This document shows positions 29,117 to 37,267 of a DNA stretch of 64,000 nucleotides, piece after piece. Under the pieces are notes generated by a model. That model searched no databases. It had not been told where the DNA came from and saw only the letters and a program-made list of their open reading frames with translations. The stretch is taken from NCBI RefSeq assembly GCF_025232395.1, contig NZ_CP065938.1, positions 1,550,001 to 1,614,000 on the forward strand. The letters run 5' to 3'. The DNA comes from Taurinivorans muris. Its GTDB lineage: Bacteria > Desulfobacterota > Desulfovibrionia > Desulfovibrionales > Desulfovibrionaceae. A program made the position numbers and the translations under genes. Position 1 is the first letter of the stretch, and the number at the start of each line of letters is the position of its first letter.

Positions 29117-30226
29117 CTACGATTGAATGGCGGAAATAATCGCAAGGGTCTGATTGAAAGCGATAAAAAGCCACAAAATGAAAATCGGAGCGAGGGCTAA
29201 AAACGTTCTTTGCCATGTCAGACGCAAAGCGTACTTCACCCCGATAAAGATATTGTAAATAAACCACACAAGACCGACAACGCCGCCGATATACGGCACT
29301 ATGCTCAAAATCATGGGAGCTGAGGCATAGGCGATAATGCGCAATGTCAGCGGAAAATCCGCCTTTTCCGGATTTGTGATGCGGATGGCGAGATAAATGA
29401 AAGCCGTATAGACAAGCAGCTGCAATATCATGATGAAAGGCGTGCTGATAATGAGCATGGGCAGGCTTTGCCCTGAAATCAGATTTTCCATGAGAGCCTG
29501 TTTTTGCGGGTCCATGTCGGCGGTTTTAATGATTTCCAGCACGTTAGGAGAAAGGAAATACGCCACAAGAGCCTGAAACACCCCGATAAGGGCGTAGAAA
29601 CTTGCGGGACGCAAGGAAGAAACACGGCTGTGAATGGTGGAAAAAAACTCCCTGCCCCTGAACATGACCCGTGAAACGGTTTGCACCAAAGCCCCTAAAA
29701 TTCCATACCGTTCCGGATGTTCCCAAGGCACATCGTCCGTCATCATCACATATTGCTGGGTCCGTTTTTTCGCCGCCTGCTCATAAGCCTGAAACTGCGG
29801 TTCCTGCAAAGGGTTTTCCGAATTTTTAAGCTTATGGGGCATGTCCTCTTCCGTAAGCGGAACCGGATCTTCGCCGTTTGCACCGTTTGTAACGGAAGAG
29901 GCGGGCTTTGCCGGAGCGGCGCCTGAAGCCGCGGTCACATCTTCCGCTTCATTCGCCATGTTTTCCTGATTGGGATTTTGCGTTTCATTATCCGCAGGCG
30001 AACCCGCCGGAGCGGCATTTAACGTTTCCTGCGCATTTCCGGCTTCCGTGCGGTTCACGCCCTGTTCGCTTTCAAGGCAAATATCGGAAAGAAACGCTCC
30101 TGTTTCCGGGTCGCGGAAGCGGAATTTGTTTTGACACTTGGGACAAGTGGCAAGCGTTGCGGACTCCGGAATTTGTTTTTCATCCACATGACGTTTGAAA
30201 TGACATTCGGGACAAGAGATAAGCAT
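29117..30226 (-). CDS. Zinc-ribbon and YIP1-like membrane protein
   Basis: A 369-residue protein with three parts. Residues 1-40 are an MJ0042-type zinc ribbon with Cys5, Cys8, Cys28 and Cys31. Residues about 45-190 are a low-complexity, probably disordered Glu/Ala/Asn-rich linker. Residues about 195-369 are a YIP1-type domain with five or so membrane helices. Zinc-finger/YIP1 fusions are common in deltaproteobacteria, but their job is unknown. It starts 15 bases after the hldD stop, on the same strand, so it is probably in the same transcript. Confidence 0.82.
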   Translation of the reverse strand: MLISCPECHFKRHVDEKQIPESATLATCPKCQNKFRFRDPETGAFLSDICLESEQGVNRTEAGNAQETLNAAPAGSPADNETQNPNQENMANEAEDVTAASGAAPAKPASSVTNGANGEDPVPLTEEDMPHKLKNSENPLQEPQFQAYEQAAKKRTQQYVMMTDDVPWEHPERYGILGALVQTVSRVMFRGREFFSTIHSRVSSLRPASFYALIGVFQALVAYFLSPNVLEIIKTADMDPQKQALMENLISGQSLPMLIISTPFIMILQLLVYTAFIYLAIRITNPEKADFPLTLRIIAYASAPMILSIVPYIGGVVGLVWFIYNIFIGVKYALRLTWQRTFLALAPIFILWLFIAFNQTLAIISAIQS

Positions 30227-30240
30227 ATCGCCCTCATACG

Positions 30241-31215
30241 TTATAGAGCTGACAAATAGGGATTGTCAGTTAAAAGGTATTGCTGAACATAATCCTTCAC
30301 CCCCTCTTCCAAAGAGGTGAAAGCATAAGGGTAACGGTAAGCGGAAAGCCAGCCCATATCAGCCTGGGTGAAATATTGGTACTTGCCGCGCAATTGTTCG
30401 GGCATGGGAACATATTTTACCCGCAAGGGTTTTTCCATTGCGGCGAAAACCGCGTTGGCGAGGCTGTTCCATGTGCGCGCCTGCCCTGTGCCCACGTTAA
30501 AAATTCCGCCGTGCCGATTTTCCAAAAACCAAAGAATCACGTTTGCGCAGTCTTTGATATAGACGAAATCGCGCTGCTGCCCGCCGTGCGGATACTGCGG
30601 ATTGTCAGAACTGAACAGCTGCAGGTATCCTTTTTCATTGATGGCTTCAAAGGCTTTGCACGCAACGCTCCGCATATTGTCCTTATGGTATTCGTTAGGA
30701 CCGTAAACATTGAAAAATTTCAAATTGGCGACATTGTCAAGGCAATTGTTTTTGATACACCATAAATCGAACAAGTGCTTGGAATACCCGTACATATTGA
30801 GAGGTCTGAGTTTTTTGACCGTTTCCAAATCAGTGGAAAAGCCGAGCTCGCCGCCGCCATAGGTTGCGGCGCTGCTGGCATTGACCATATGCACGCCGCA
30901 CCTTCGGGCGAAAAGAAAAACTTCGCGCGTGTAATGGAAATTGTTGCGCATAAGGAAGTCCGCATCTTTTTCGGTGGTTGAGGAACAAGCCCCCATATGC
31001 ACGATGCCCTGCACGTTCTTTATCTCGTCAGCCTTGATTTTTTGCAAAAATTCGTCCCGGTGCATATAATCGGCATATCTGAGACAGACGAGATTTTTCC
31101 ATTTTTCGCTGCTTGCCAAATTATCAACAATTAAAATATCTTCGACGCCCTTTCGGTTCAAAGCCCAAACAGCGGCGCTGCCGATCATTCCCGCTCCACC
31201 TGTCACTATATACAT
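30241..31215 (-). CDS. hldD: ADP-L-glycero-D-manno-heptose-6-epimerase
   Basis: Last step in making the ADP-heptose used for LPS core. The 324-residue extended short-chain dehydrogenase has the NADP-binding TGGAGMIGSA at the start, the family motif HMGACSSTTEKD, the catalytic Tyr and Lys in YGYSKHLFD, and FNVYGPNEYHK. Its partner kinase gene (hldA) is at 62 kb. It begins 10 bases after the YkgJ gene in the leftward cluster. Confidence 0.95.
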   Translation of the reverse strand: MYIVTGGAGMIGSAAVWALNRKGVEDILIVDNLASSEKWKNLVCLRYADYMHRDEFLQKIKADEIKNVQGIVHMGACSSTTEKDADFLMRNNFHYTREVFLFARRCGVHMVNASSAATYGGGELGFSTDLETVKKLRPLNMYGYSKHLFDLWCIKNNCLDNVANLKFFNVYGPNEYHKDNMRSVACKAFEAINEKGYLQLFSSDNPQYPHGGQQRDFVYIKDCANVILWFLENRHGGIFNVGTGQARTWNSLANAVFAAMEKPLRVKYVPMPEQLRGKYQYFTQADMGWLSAYRYPYAFTSLEEGVKDYVQQYLLTDNPYLSAL

Positions 31216-31224
31216 AACAACTTC

Positions 31225-31902
31225 CTAATCCGGCATTTTTACAATATTGAAACCGTTTTCAACCGGTCTTGCCTCAAGCTTGAACATGATCATGGTTTGC
31301 AGCAAAGGACGCCCGAAAAGAAAAGGTAAAGCCTCTTCCGGCGCGGCTTTTTTCTCCACGACCAGCTCACGGAAAGAACGATCGAATTCAACTTTTTCAA
31401 GAAATTTTTGTCTTGCATCGCTGTCTTCGTCAATTTTCAATGCCCATGGTCCGAGCTCTTCATATCCCACGGCCTCTTCATGGGTTTTGATAAGCTCCGT
31501 CCAATATCCCGGAGCATTGATAATCTCGCAGATTTTTTCCCGCTCAAGGCGCGGTTCGTTGCTGAGCTGCATAAGGGCTTCCGGTTCTTTGCAGTAAAAA
31601 GCCCGGCATTCGGCGGGGTGTTTGCCATGCAAAAAACAGCGGTTGTTACTTGTCAAAAAACGGCAGGTCCAATCATCGGGACGGGCGTTTTTTGCGGGCG
31701 CAAGCTTCACAAGTTCGGCAGGCAAAGGCACAAGCCTGTTTTTCATGTCATCCCGCACGAGTTCACCCGCCCGAATGGTTACGACATCCTGAATCTGCAA
31801 AATATTTTCTTCAAACAAATAAGCGTCTTTCGTATGCAGGGCTGGTCCGCCCTTTCTGCAGCACGCGCCGCAATTCACACAGCTACTACTCATGGATTTC
31901 AT
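31225..31902 (-). CDS. YkgJ-family cysteine cluster protein
   Basis: A 225-residue protein of the YkgJ (Fe-S or zinc cluster) family. The first cysteine group is CVNCGACCRKGG (residues about 8-19); the second comprises CRFL, RCFLHGKHPAEC and FYCKEPEAL (about 85-115). These proteins probably bind an iron-sulfur cluster or zinc, but the role is undefined. GAGGAAC lies before the first ATG. The start overlaps the preceding small gene by 4 bases. Confidence 0.85.
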   Translation of the reverse strand: MKSMSSSCVNCGACCRKGGPALHTKDAYLFEENILQIQDVVTIRAGELVRDDMKNRLVPLPAELVKLAPAKNARPDDWTCRFLTSNNRCFLHGKHPAECRAFYCKEPEALMQLSNEPRLEREKICEIINAPGYWTELIKTHEEAVGYEELGPWALKIDEDSDARQKFLEKVEFDRSFRELVVEKKAAPEEALPFLFGRPLLQTMIMFKLEARPVENGFNIVKMPD

Positions 31903-32150
31903 CCTTGTTCCTCATATTTTAAACGTGCGATACGCACCCGCCGAAATTCCCTGTGGGTTTCAAGCATATTTCTTTCCTGAATCAATTCATGGATTTCAGC
32001 CGCATAGAAAATTTTTTTCATAACGTCTTCTTTCGCCATACATTCCTTAATAAGGTTCGTGCATAAAAGACGCCATTCGTCAATCTGCCTTATTTCCGCC
32101 TCAAGCTCATCAATCGTCGTCGGAAGAGAGCGGCTTAGGAAGGTCCGCAT
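31899..32150 (-). CDS. Small helical protein of unknown function
   Basis: An 83-residue protein, mostly predicted helix (LEAEIRQIDEWRLLC, then AAEIHELIQERNMLETHR), rich in Glu, Arg and Ile. AAGGAG directly before the ATG at 32150 favours this start over one 42 bases further upstream. It overlaps the end of the EPSP synthase-like gene by 41 bases and the start of the YkgJ gene by 4, so it is tightly coupled to both. No family was recognised. Confidence 0.6.
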   Translation of the reverse strand: MRTFLSRSLPTTIDELEAEIRQIDEWRLLCTNLIKECMAKEDVMKKIFYAAEIHELIQERNMLETHREFRRVRIARLKYEEQG

Positions 32151-33975
32151 AGACTCCTTGGGCAATAACTCGTCTGGGTTTGGGTGTGTCATCTTTTCGT
32201 TCAGCCTTATCAATGCTTGGATTTGGCAATGTGTTGTACATGCGCCAGAAGAAGGGGTAATAATCGTTCAAAATATTGGGGTTGACCAGTTTCACGCGCG
32301 GACGGAGATACGCGGCAAGCGCATAGGCGACCGCCCATTCGGCGCCGGGAGCCATAAACGGATCGTACAAATCTTCGCCGCGTTCCAAATCTTCCGTATA
32401 TCCCAAATGGGCGAGGAAACTTGCCGTAAGCGGACAATCCTTATTGCTTTGCGCAAGGTTCATGTCCTGTCCGTTGACTTTCGCCCACAATGCCAAAAGG
32501 GCGGAAGTGGCTTTATTGCAAGGCGGAATGCTGTTTTTCCGGGCATTGCCGGATACGCCTTTCGCCGTGGCGGCATTGCCCTGAACGGAAAATTCAAGCC
32601 CTGCGAAATCCATGATCTGCGCCAAGTATTTTTGCTGTCCTCTTCCGTTCCATTGCCCTTTAAGACTTACGCTGCCGCTTGTGAACGCAGGCAAAAGGAA
32701 GAAAGAAGCACAAAGCTCCCCGTCGGAAGCAAGCGCGATTTCTTCAGGAATCCGCACAGGCTCATGCCGCGTGCTTATGCTGTTTTCCTGCATTGCGACA
32801 GGCAAACGGCAAAGGGCTATGCAGTCGAGAATATCTTCAAGATTTGTATTCCACGCCCGCAGTTTTTCATCATCTTTTTGCAGTTCCTGATAATATTCCG
32901 ACATATCGAAGGTCACCGCGCTTTCCCAGAACGGACTTGCAAGAATGAGGGCGAAAACAAAATCCATAGGCAGCGCGGCGGGAATGCGGATTGTCTCGCT
33001 TATCATGCCGGAGGCTTCAATGCGGATAGGCAAGCCTTCGCTCGCGGGAATAACCTGCACGAGGCGGGCGTTGAACTGCGCCAAAAATTTCGCAACAGGG
33101 GCGAAATCTATTTTGCAAAGCTGATTTTCACCGGTAATTTTAAGATGATACGGGAGTCCGAGACAAAGGGCGAGGCAAATCCATAAGCTCTGCTCATCGC
33201 TTCCCACGTGGATGATTTTGTCGGAGCCGCGCTGCAAGCCCTTGCTTTCACGGCTGAAAACCGTGCCATTGTTTTCAAACCACAAATCACCGCCAAGCAC
33301 GTTGAGCGATTTGATAAGATGAATGAGGGAATCGGTCAGCGCCAGATTTTTCATGCAGGTTTTTTGTCCGCTTGCAGCCGCCAGCATCATATAAAAACGG
33401 GCTAAACGCACAGAAGCGGGAGCCTGCAAATCGACTTGCACGGGTATCGGCAGCGGCGCCAGATTGTACGCATGGTCATAATCGGTTTCGTCCACGGCTT
33501 TAATGCTTTGAACAAGCAGATACAGCTCGCGGGAAATTTTGGGATCGGGGCAGTATTTGTTCGTATTTTGTTCCCATGAGGTGCGGATTGATTTTTCCGT
33601 TACGGCGTCGAGGGATTTATATTGTATCATGCGCTCAATGACTTTCGCACGCTTGGCAATCAGTTTGATAATGCCGCGGTCCAAATCGCAGACTTCCAGC
33701 AAATCAGCCTGCTTGGGGCTGATTCTTTCTCTTTTCGCCCTGTCGTTTCTGCCGTTTCTTTCATTTCTTTCAAATCTTTTATCATCGCCGAAACGGGCGG
33801 GACGTTCCTGTCTGCCTTCATTTCTTTCGCGAAAGCCTGCGGCATGTTCCTTATCTTTATGGTTTTCAAAGCGTGAACGGCTTCTTTCGCCGCTTTTTTG
33901 AAAATTTTTTTTGTGTCCGTCAAATTTATGGAATTTTCTTCCGTTATCATCAGCGGTACCGCTAAAATTGCTCAT
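32110..33975 (-). CDS. Chorismate mutase-like/EPSP synthase-like fusion, probably not a working EPSP synthase
   Basis: A 621-residue protein in three parts. Residues 1-85 are a basic, Arg/Asn/Glu-rich tail that looks disordered and nucleic-acid-binding in character. Residues about 90-165 resemble a type II chorismate mutase (LLEVCDLDRGIIKLIAKRAK, then YKS). Residues about 175-610 follow the EPSP synthase fold with recognisable strand-helix repeats. The catalytic signatures are altered: the SKS-type phosphate loop reads APASVRLAR, the GNAGT region reads GSDEQSLWI, and the DHRMAM region reads GAEWAVAYA. I infer a reshaped or inactive paralogue. It heads the leftward operon with hldD and YkgJ. 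Confidence 0.6.
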   Translation of the reverse strand: MSNFSGTADDNGRKFHKFDGHKKNFQKSGERSRSRFENHKDKEHAAGFRERNEGRQERPARFGDDKRFERNERNGRNDRAKRERISPKQADLLEVCDLDRGIIKLIAKRAKVIERMIQYKSLDAVTEKSIRTSWEQNTNKYCPDPKISRELYLLVQSIKAVDETDYDHAYNLAPLPIPVQVDLQAPASVRLARFYMMLAAASGQKTCMKNLALTDSLIHLIKSLNVLGGDLWFENNGTVFSRESKGLQRGSDKIIHVGSDEQSLWICLALCLGLPYHLKITGENQLCKIDFAPVAKFLAQFNARLVQVIPASEGLPIRIEASGMISETIRIPAALPMDFVFALILASPFWESAVTFDMSEYYQELQKDDEKLRAWNTNLEDILDCIALCRLPVAMQENSISTRHEPVRIPEEIALASDGELCASFFLLPAFTSGSVSLKGQWNGRGQQKYLAQIMDFAGLEFSVQGNAATAKGVSGNARKNSIPPCNKATSALLALWAKVNGQDMNLAQSNKDCPLTASFLAHLGYTEDLERGEDLYDPFMAPGAEWAVAYALAAYLRPRVKLVNPNILNDYYPFFWRMYNTLPNPSIDKAERKDDTPKPRRVIAQGVYADLPKPLSSDDD

Positions 33976-34075
33976 ATTCCGTCCTTCATAAAATTTAGTT
34001 GTGCTGTTTCCCGAAGCTTTATAAAAATAGCGTGAAAGTAAAAAATAAGCAATAGCCTAAAAATACGATAAATTT

Positions 34076-34828
34076 CTATTCCGAAAGGCTTTGCTCATTG
34101 ATTTTTTGTTTTTCTCCTTTCCTGTTTGTTTCCGCCGCAGGCATATCAAGAATTTTCGCTTGTCCCGCCTCAAAGTCCAGAGCCAGCCCCGGTTCGAGCG
34201 CTTTTTGTTTCCGCTCGGTCAAATTACGGTAAACAGCGCTGTCTTGCCCATGGGTGAACAGCGTCAAATCACGGATGACAAAAGGTTCAGCCTGCCAATA
34301 TTCCGCCGTTCTGTCCCTGATGATGACAAAATATTCCCGCGCCTTTCTCGCATTGTTTCTGGCAAGCTTGTCAGAACTCGCCTTTTCTTCAAAACGGCAG
34401 TAAACGAGCCAATCCAAAACGCCGTCCTTATCCCAGTCCAAATCGCCCAAAAGGCTTACGGTGATCCGCTCCAACCCCTGCTCCATGATGAAGCCGTGGG
34501 AGTACATTTCCGTATCCGCATACTCGCTTTCAAGACCGGCGAACGTCCAGTGCCTGCTCTCTTCAACACTGGGGTAACGGAAAGAAAGCGTCAATTTTTT
34601 ATAAAGTTCCTTGCCGGTGAAAAAGCCCCATTCCTTATTGATAAGCCCGACAGGATTAAATGACGGCAAATCTTCGGTGATGATGCCATGCTTTGTGAAA
34701 TCCGCCAAGAGCAGCGGCTTGATATTCTGATAACGGGTATTGTCGTAAACGCGGATTATCCCCTGCGACGAGGCGTTCGCCATGCAGGAACACAAAAAAA
34801 ACAGCATAAGGAAGAAAATATTTTTCAT
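34076..34828 (-). CDS. Exported protein with one EF-hand-like loop
   Basis: A 250-residue protein with an N-terminal signal sequence. The segment LFFLCSCMANASS could be a lipobox (Cys15) or a signal peptidase I site. In the middle, DLDWDKDGVLDW has the spacing of a calcium-binding EF-hand/dockerin-like loop. The C-terminal 25 residues are charged and probably flexible. No family was recognised. It is divergent from the lipoprotein gene to its right, and both are envelope proteins. Confidence 0.65.
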   Translation of the reverse strand: MKNIFFLMLFFLCSCMANASSQGIIRVYDNTRYQNIKPLLLADFTKHGIITEDLPSFNPVGLINKEWGFFTGKELYKKLTLSFRYPSVEESRHWTFAGLESEYADTEMYSHGFIMEQGLERITVSLLGDLDWDKDGVLDWLVYCRFEEKASSDKLARNNARKAREYFVIIRDRTAEYWQAEPFVIRDLTLFTHGQDSAVYRNLTERKQKALEPGLALDFEAGQAKILDMPAAETNRKGEKQKINEQSLSE

Positions 34829-34951
34829 AACCCACCATAATTTTTTTAAATGGAATACTTATTGCAAGTTGCACAATTAGTTTGTATTGTATGTCAAGAA
34901 CATAACATTACTGATTTTATGAAAAATAGCAATATGACCATGAGGCGTTTT

Positions 34952-35743
34952 ATGAAAAATTTTACATTATTTCAACATAATAAGAAAAAACAAAATATCA
35001 TTCCCCTTTTGCTTGCGGCGCTTTTGCTTTGTTCTTGCTCAACAATTTCAAACACGGCGGACTATGTTGCCGATAAAACGGAAGAATTTACTTCCCCGCG
35101 GGAAGGCAGGCTCGATTTCGACTTGCAGGACGGCTTGCGTTTTTACAAAGCGGCGGAAATATATACAGGCGAAATCATTACCTATGTCCACCCCACCGCG
35201 AATTTGCCGGAAAAGCCCACAGCCCTTTTCGTGCCTCTCGGTTTGGTGCAGAACAGCCGTGACCATTATGCCGTTTCACAAGGCGTTTCAAGGCTTGTCT
35301 ATGAAAACTTCCTTGCGGAAAAAACTTTTGCCGCACTGGAATATTCCGACTACACCGTTCCTTACCGCACGGAGCAAATGCTCCCCTATGCCCGGCAAAA
35401 AGGGGCTGACTATCTTATAGGCGGAGTCATCAATCAATATTACGACGGCACATCCGGCGGCGATTCCCGGTTCGCCCTGCAATTATTCGTTTACCAAGCG
35501 GAAACGGGCGATTTGATGTGGTCTTTGCACCACAGCGGAATACTTCCGCATAAAGCCGATTCCGATTTCGCGTTTTTCAAAATAAAAAACCGCATGCCCG
35601 TCAATCCCATGTCAACGCTCATCAGCGCGGTAAGCAGGGAGCTCGCCGTGCTTCTGCATTATTGGACCGATGAGAAATACATGAAGAAATGGGAACAAAG
35701 CCAAAAAGAAAAAGAAATTTTCGGCGACCCCGACGCGTTTTAA
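34952..35743 (+). CDS. Outer-envelope lipoprotein of unknown function
   Basis: A 263-residue lipoprotein. The signal sequence ends LLLAALLLCSCS, with Cys27 or Cys29 as the lipid-modified residue. The mature part has a mixed alpha/beta pattern (EIITYVHP, GADYLIGGVINQYY, RFALQLFVYQ) reminiscent of other lipoproteins with TolB/CsgG-like cores, but I cannot name the family. The start at 34952 is set by GAGG spaced 6 bases before it; earlier ATGs lack such a site. acpS follows 86 bases later. Confidence 0.7.
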   Translation: MKNFTLFQHNKKKQNIIPLLLAALLLCSCSTISNTADYVADKTEEFTSPREGRLDFDLQDGLRFYKAAEIYTGEIITYVHPTANLPEKPTALFVPLGLVQNSRDHYAVSQGVSRLVYENFLAEKTFAALEYSDYTVPYRTEQMLPYARQKGADYLIGGVINQYYDGTSGGDSRFALQLFVYQAETGDLMWSLHHSGILPHKADSDFAFFKIKNRMPVNPMSTLISAVSRELAVLLHYWTDEKYMKKWEQSQKEKEIFGDPDAF

Positions 35744-35829
35744 TACGACGTTTCAGCCCGGTTTCCCGACAAGCGCTCAAACACTCCACTACGCAAACAA
35801 GAACGAAAAATAATCGGATAAAGAACAAT

Positions 35830-36219
35830 ATGATAATCGGAATAGGCACAGATATTGTCGTCATTGAACGGATAGAAAAAAATATCGCCCGCTTCGGCTC
35901 CGCTTTTCTGCAAAAAATCCTCACCCCTGCGGAACTTGCCCAAATGCCAGTAAAAAACGCCAAACGCCAAGCCGAATGGACGGCGGCGCGTTTCGCCTGC
36001 AAAGAAGCTTGCGTCAAAGCGCTCGGCACCGGGTTCAGCGAAGGGATAGCGCCCGCCCATATTCAGATTTTGCGTGATGAGGGAAAAGCCCCCGTTCTCA
36101 CGCTGCTTGCCAAGGCGAAAGAAAAAGCGGACAGTTTGGGCGTGACCCGCTGCTTCGTATCCTATTCCCATGAAAAAAATCATACGGCAGTCGCTTTTGT
36201 GGTCTTGACGCAGCAATGA
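35830..36219 (+). CDS. acpS: Holo-[acyl-carrier-protein] synthase
   Basis: Transfers 4'-phosphopantetheine from CoA to acyl carrier protein, needed for fatty-acid synthesis. The 129-residue protein has the magnesium-binding GIGTDIVVIERI at the start and WTAARFACKEACVKALGTG in the middle, then SYSHEKNHTAVAFV. The ATG at 35830 gives the normal length for the family; the longer frame upstream has no family sequence. Confidence 0.94.
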   Translation: MIIGIGTDIVVIERIEKNIARFGSAFLQKILTPAELAQMPVKNAKRQAEWTAARFACKEACVKALGTGFSEGIAPAHIQILRDEGKAPVLTLLAKAKEKADSLGVTRCFVSYSHEKNHTAVAFVVLTQQ

Positions 36220-36378
36220 TTTTTTCTCCTCCCCAAAACCGATAAAAAATATTTTTACCCCAAAAATACCGAAAGCGTATGCGGCAGAACGGCTTTTATC
36301 TTTATGCCCGCAGCAGGCGCCAAACCGGCGTACCGGATTTTTTCCATATTTTAATGTATGTATTAAAATGAAAGAAAC

Positions 36379-36418
36379 AGCCCTATTTATTAAAACAGCC
36401 TGAAAAGGGCTTTTTTTT
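36379..36418 (+). terminator. Probable terminator downstream of acpS
   Basis: AGCCCT and AGGGCT can pair across 21 bases, or the inner AGCC with GGCT; eight T follow. It is 160 bases after acpS, so the exact transcript end is uncertain. Confidence 0.55.
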
Positions 36419-36561
36419 ACATTATGCGAATAATTCAATTTTTATTGCGCATAATCTTCGTTTTAAATGAAAATACAGGATTTTTTTCCGTAAAAAACGC
36501 TTTTTCGGTATGTTATTAAAAAACCGTATTTGCAACTAACACGCTATCTTAGAGAATTATC

Positions 36562-36590
36562 TTGACAAAAAGACATTTGCCGTGTACATG
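36562..36590 (+). promoter_or_regulatory. Predicted sigma-70-type promoter of the lactate-utilisation operon
   Basis: A perfect TTGACA -35 (36562-36567), a 17-base spacer and a weaker TACATG -10 (36585-36590), 44 bases before the first lut gene. Confidence 0.5.
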
Positions 36591-36633
36591 ACATTATTCT
36601 TGATAACGTTACAAAATAATAAGGAGATTGCTC

Positions 36634-37266
36634 ATGCCGACTGCTGAAAATCAAGCAAGCCTTGTTGAGGTTTATAAAGAAAAAGCGACTGCGACTGCCT
36701 GCCAGGTTGCGGAGTTTTCCTCTTTTGAAGAAGCTATTCCCCATCTTTTGTCCATCATGGACAAAAAAGCTCCCTGCGAACTTTTATATGAGGAAGATGT
36801 GGAAAAAGGCCCGAACGGTCCGAACGGCTGCCCCACCAGAGTCCAAAAAATCATTGCCGCACCTGAAATCGGTGAATATTACGAACCGTTGAAAAAGGCT
36901 TTTGAAGAAAAAGGCTATAAAGTGATTGACAGCAATCTCCGCCATTATACGGCAGGTATTGACATGGGCGTTGCTTTCGCCAAAAAAGGCATAGCCCAAA
37001 GCGGAACATGCATGATCAATGCCTATAATGAAGATACGCGCCTTGCGACCATGGTTTGCGAATTTTGCGTCCTTGTTTTGAAAAAATCACAAATCATGCC
37101 CACCGTGCTTTCCATGGCTGATGAAATCCGCAGTGAAATGAGCGGAAATCCCACAAATTACTTAACCTTTATTTCCGGTCCGAGCCGTACTGCGGATATT
37201 GAACGCGTCGGCGCCGTCGGCGTCCACGGTCCGTTGGAAATGCACATCGTTTTGTTGGAGGGATAA
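36634..37266 (+). CDS. lutC: LUD-domain lactate utilisation protein (LutC-like)
   Basis: A 210-residue LUD-domain protein of the LutC/YkgG type, one subunit of the lactate-oxidising LutABC/LldEFG complex. The family features GVAFAKKGIAQSGT and the ISGPSRTADIERV near the C-terminus are present; the latter is the usual closing motif. AAGGAG spaced 7 bases before the ATG at 36634 sets the start. The fused iron-sulfur subunit starts 1 base after the stop, and a lactate permease completes the operon. Confidence 0.9.
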   Translation: MPTAENQASLVEVYKEKATATACQVAEFSSFEEAIPHLLSIMDKKAPCELLYEEDVEKGPNGPNGCPTRVQKIIAAPEIGEYYEPLKKAFEEKGYKVIDSNLRHYTAGIDMGVAFAKKGIAQSGTCMINAYNEDTRLATMVCEFCVLVLKKSQIMPTVLSMADEIRSEMSGNPTNYLTFISGPSRTADIERVGAVGVHGPLEMHIVLLEG

Positions 37267-37267
37267 G

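Larger units (their letters stand above)
36220..36633. other. Intergenic region between acpS and the lactate operon
   Basis: 414 bases without a supported gene. It holds a terminator-like hairpin (36379-36418) and the lactate-operon promoter (36562-36590). The middle is A/T-rich. Confidence 0.6.

Noticed and set aside
32059-33186. Long plus-strand frame opposite the EPSP synthase-like gene
   Set aside because: It has no family sequence or ribosome-binding site and mirrors the codon pattern of the true gene.
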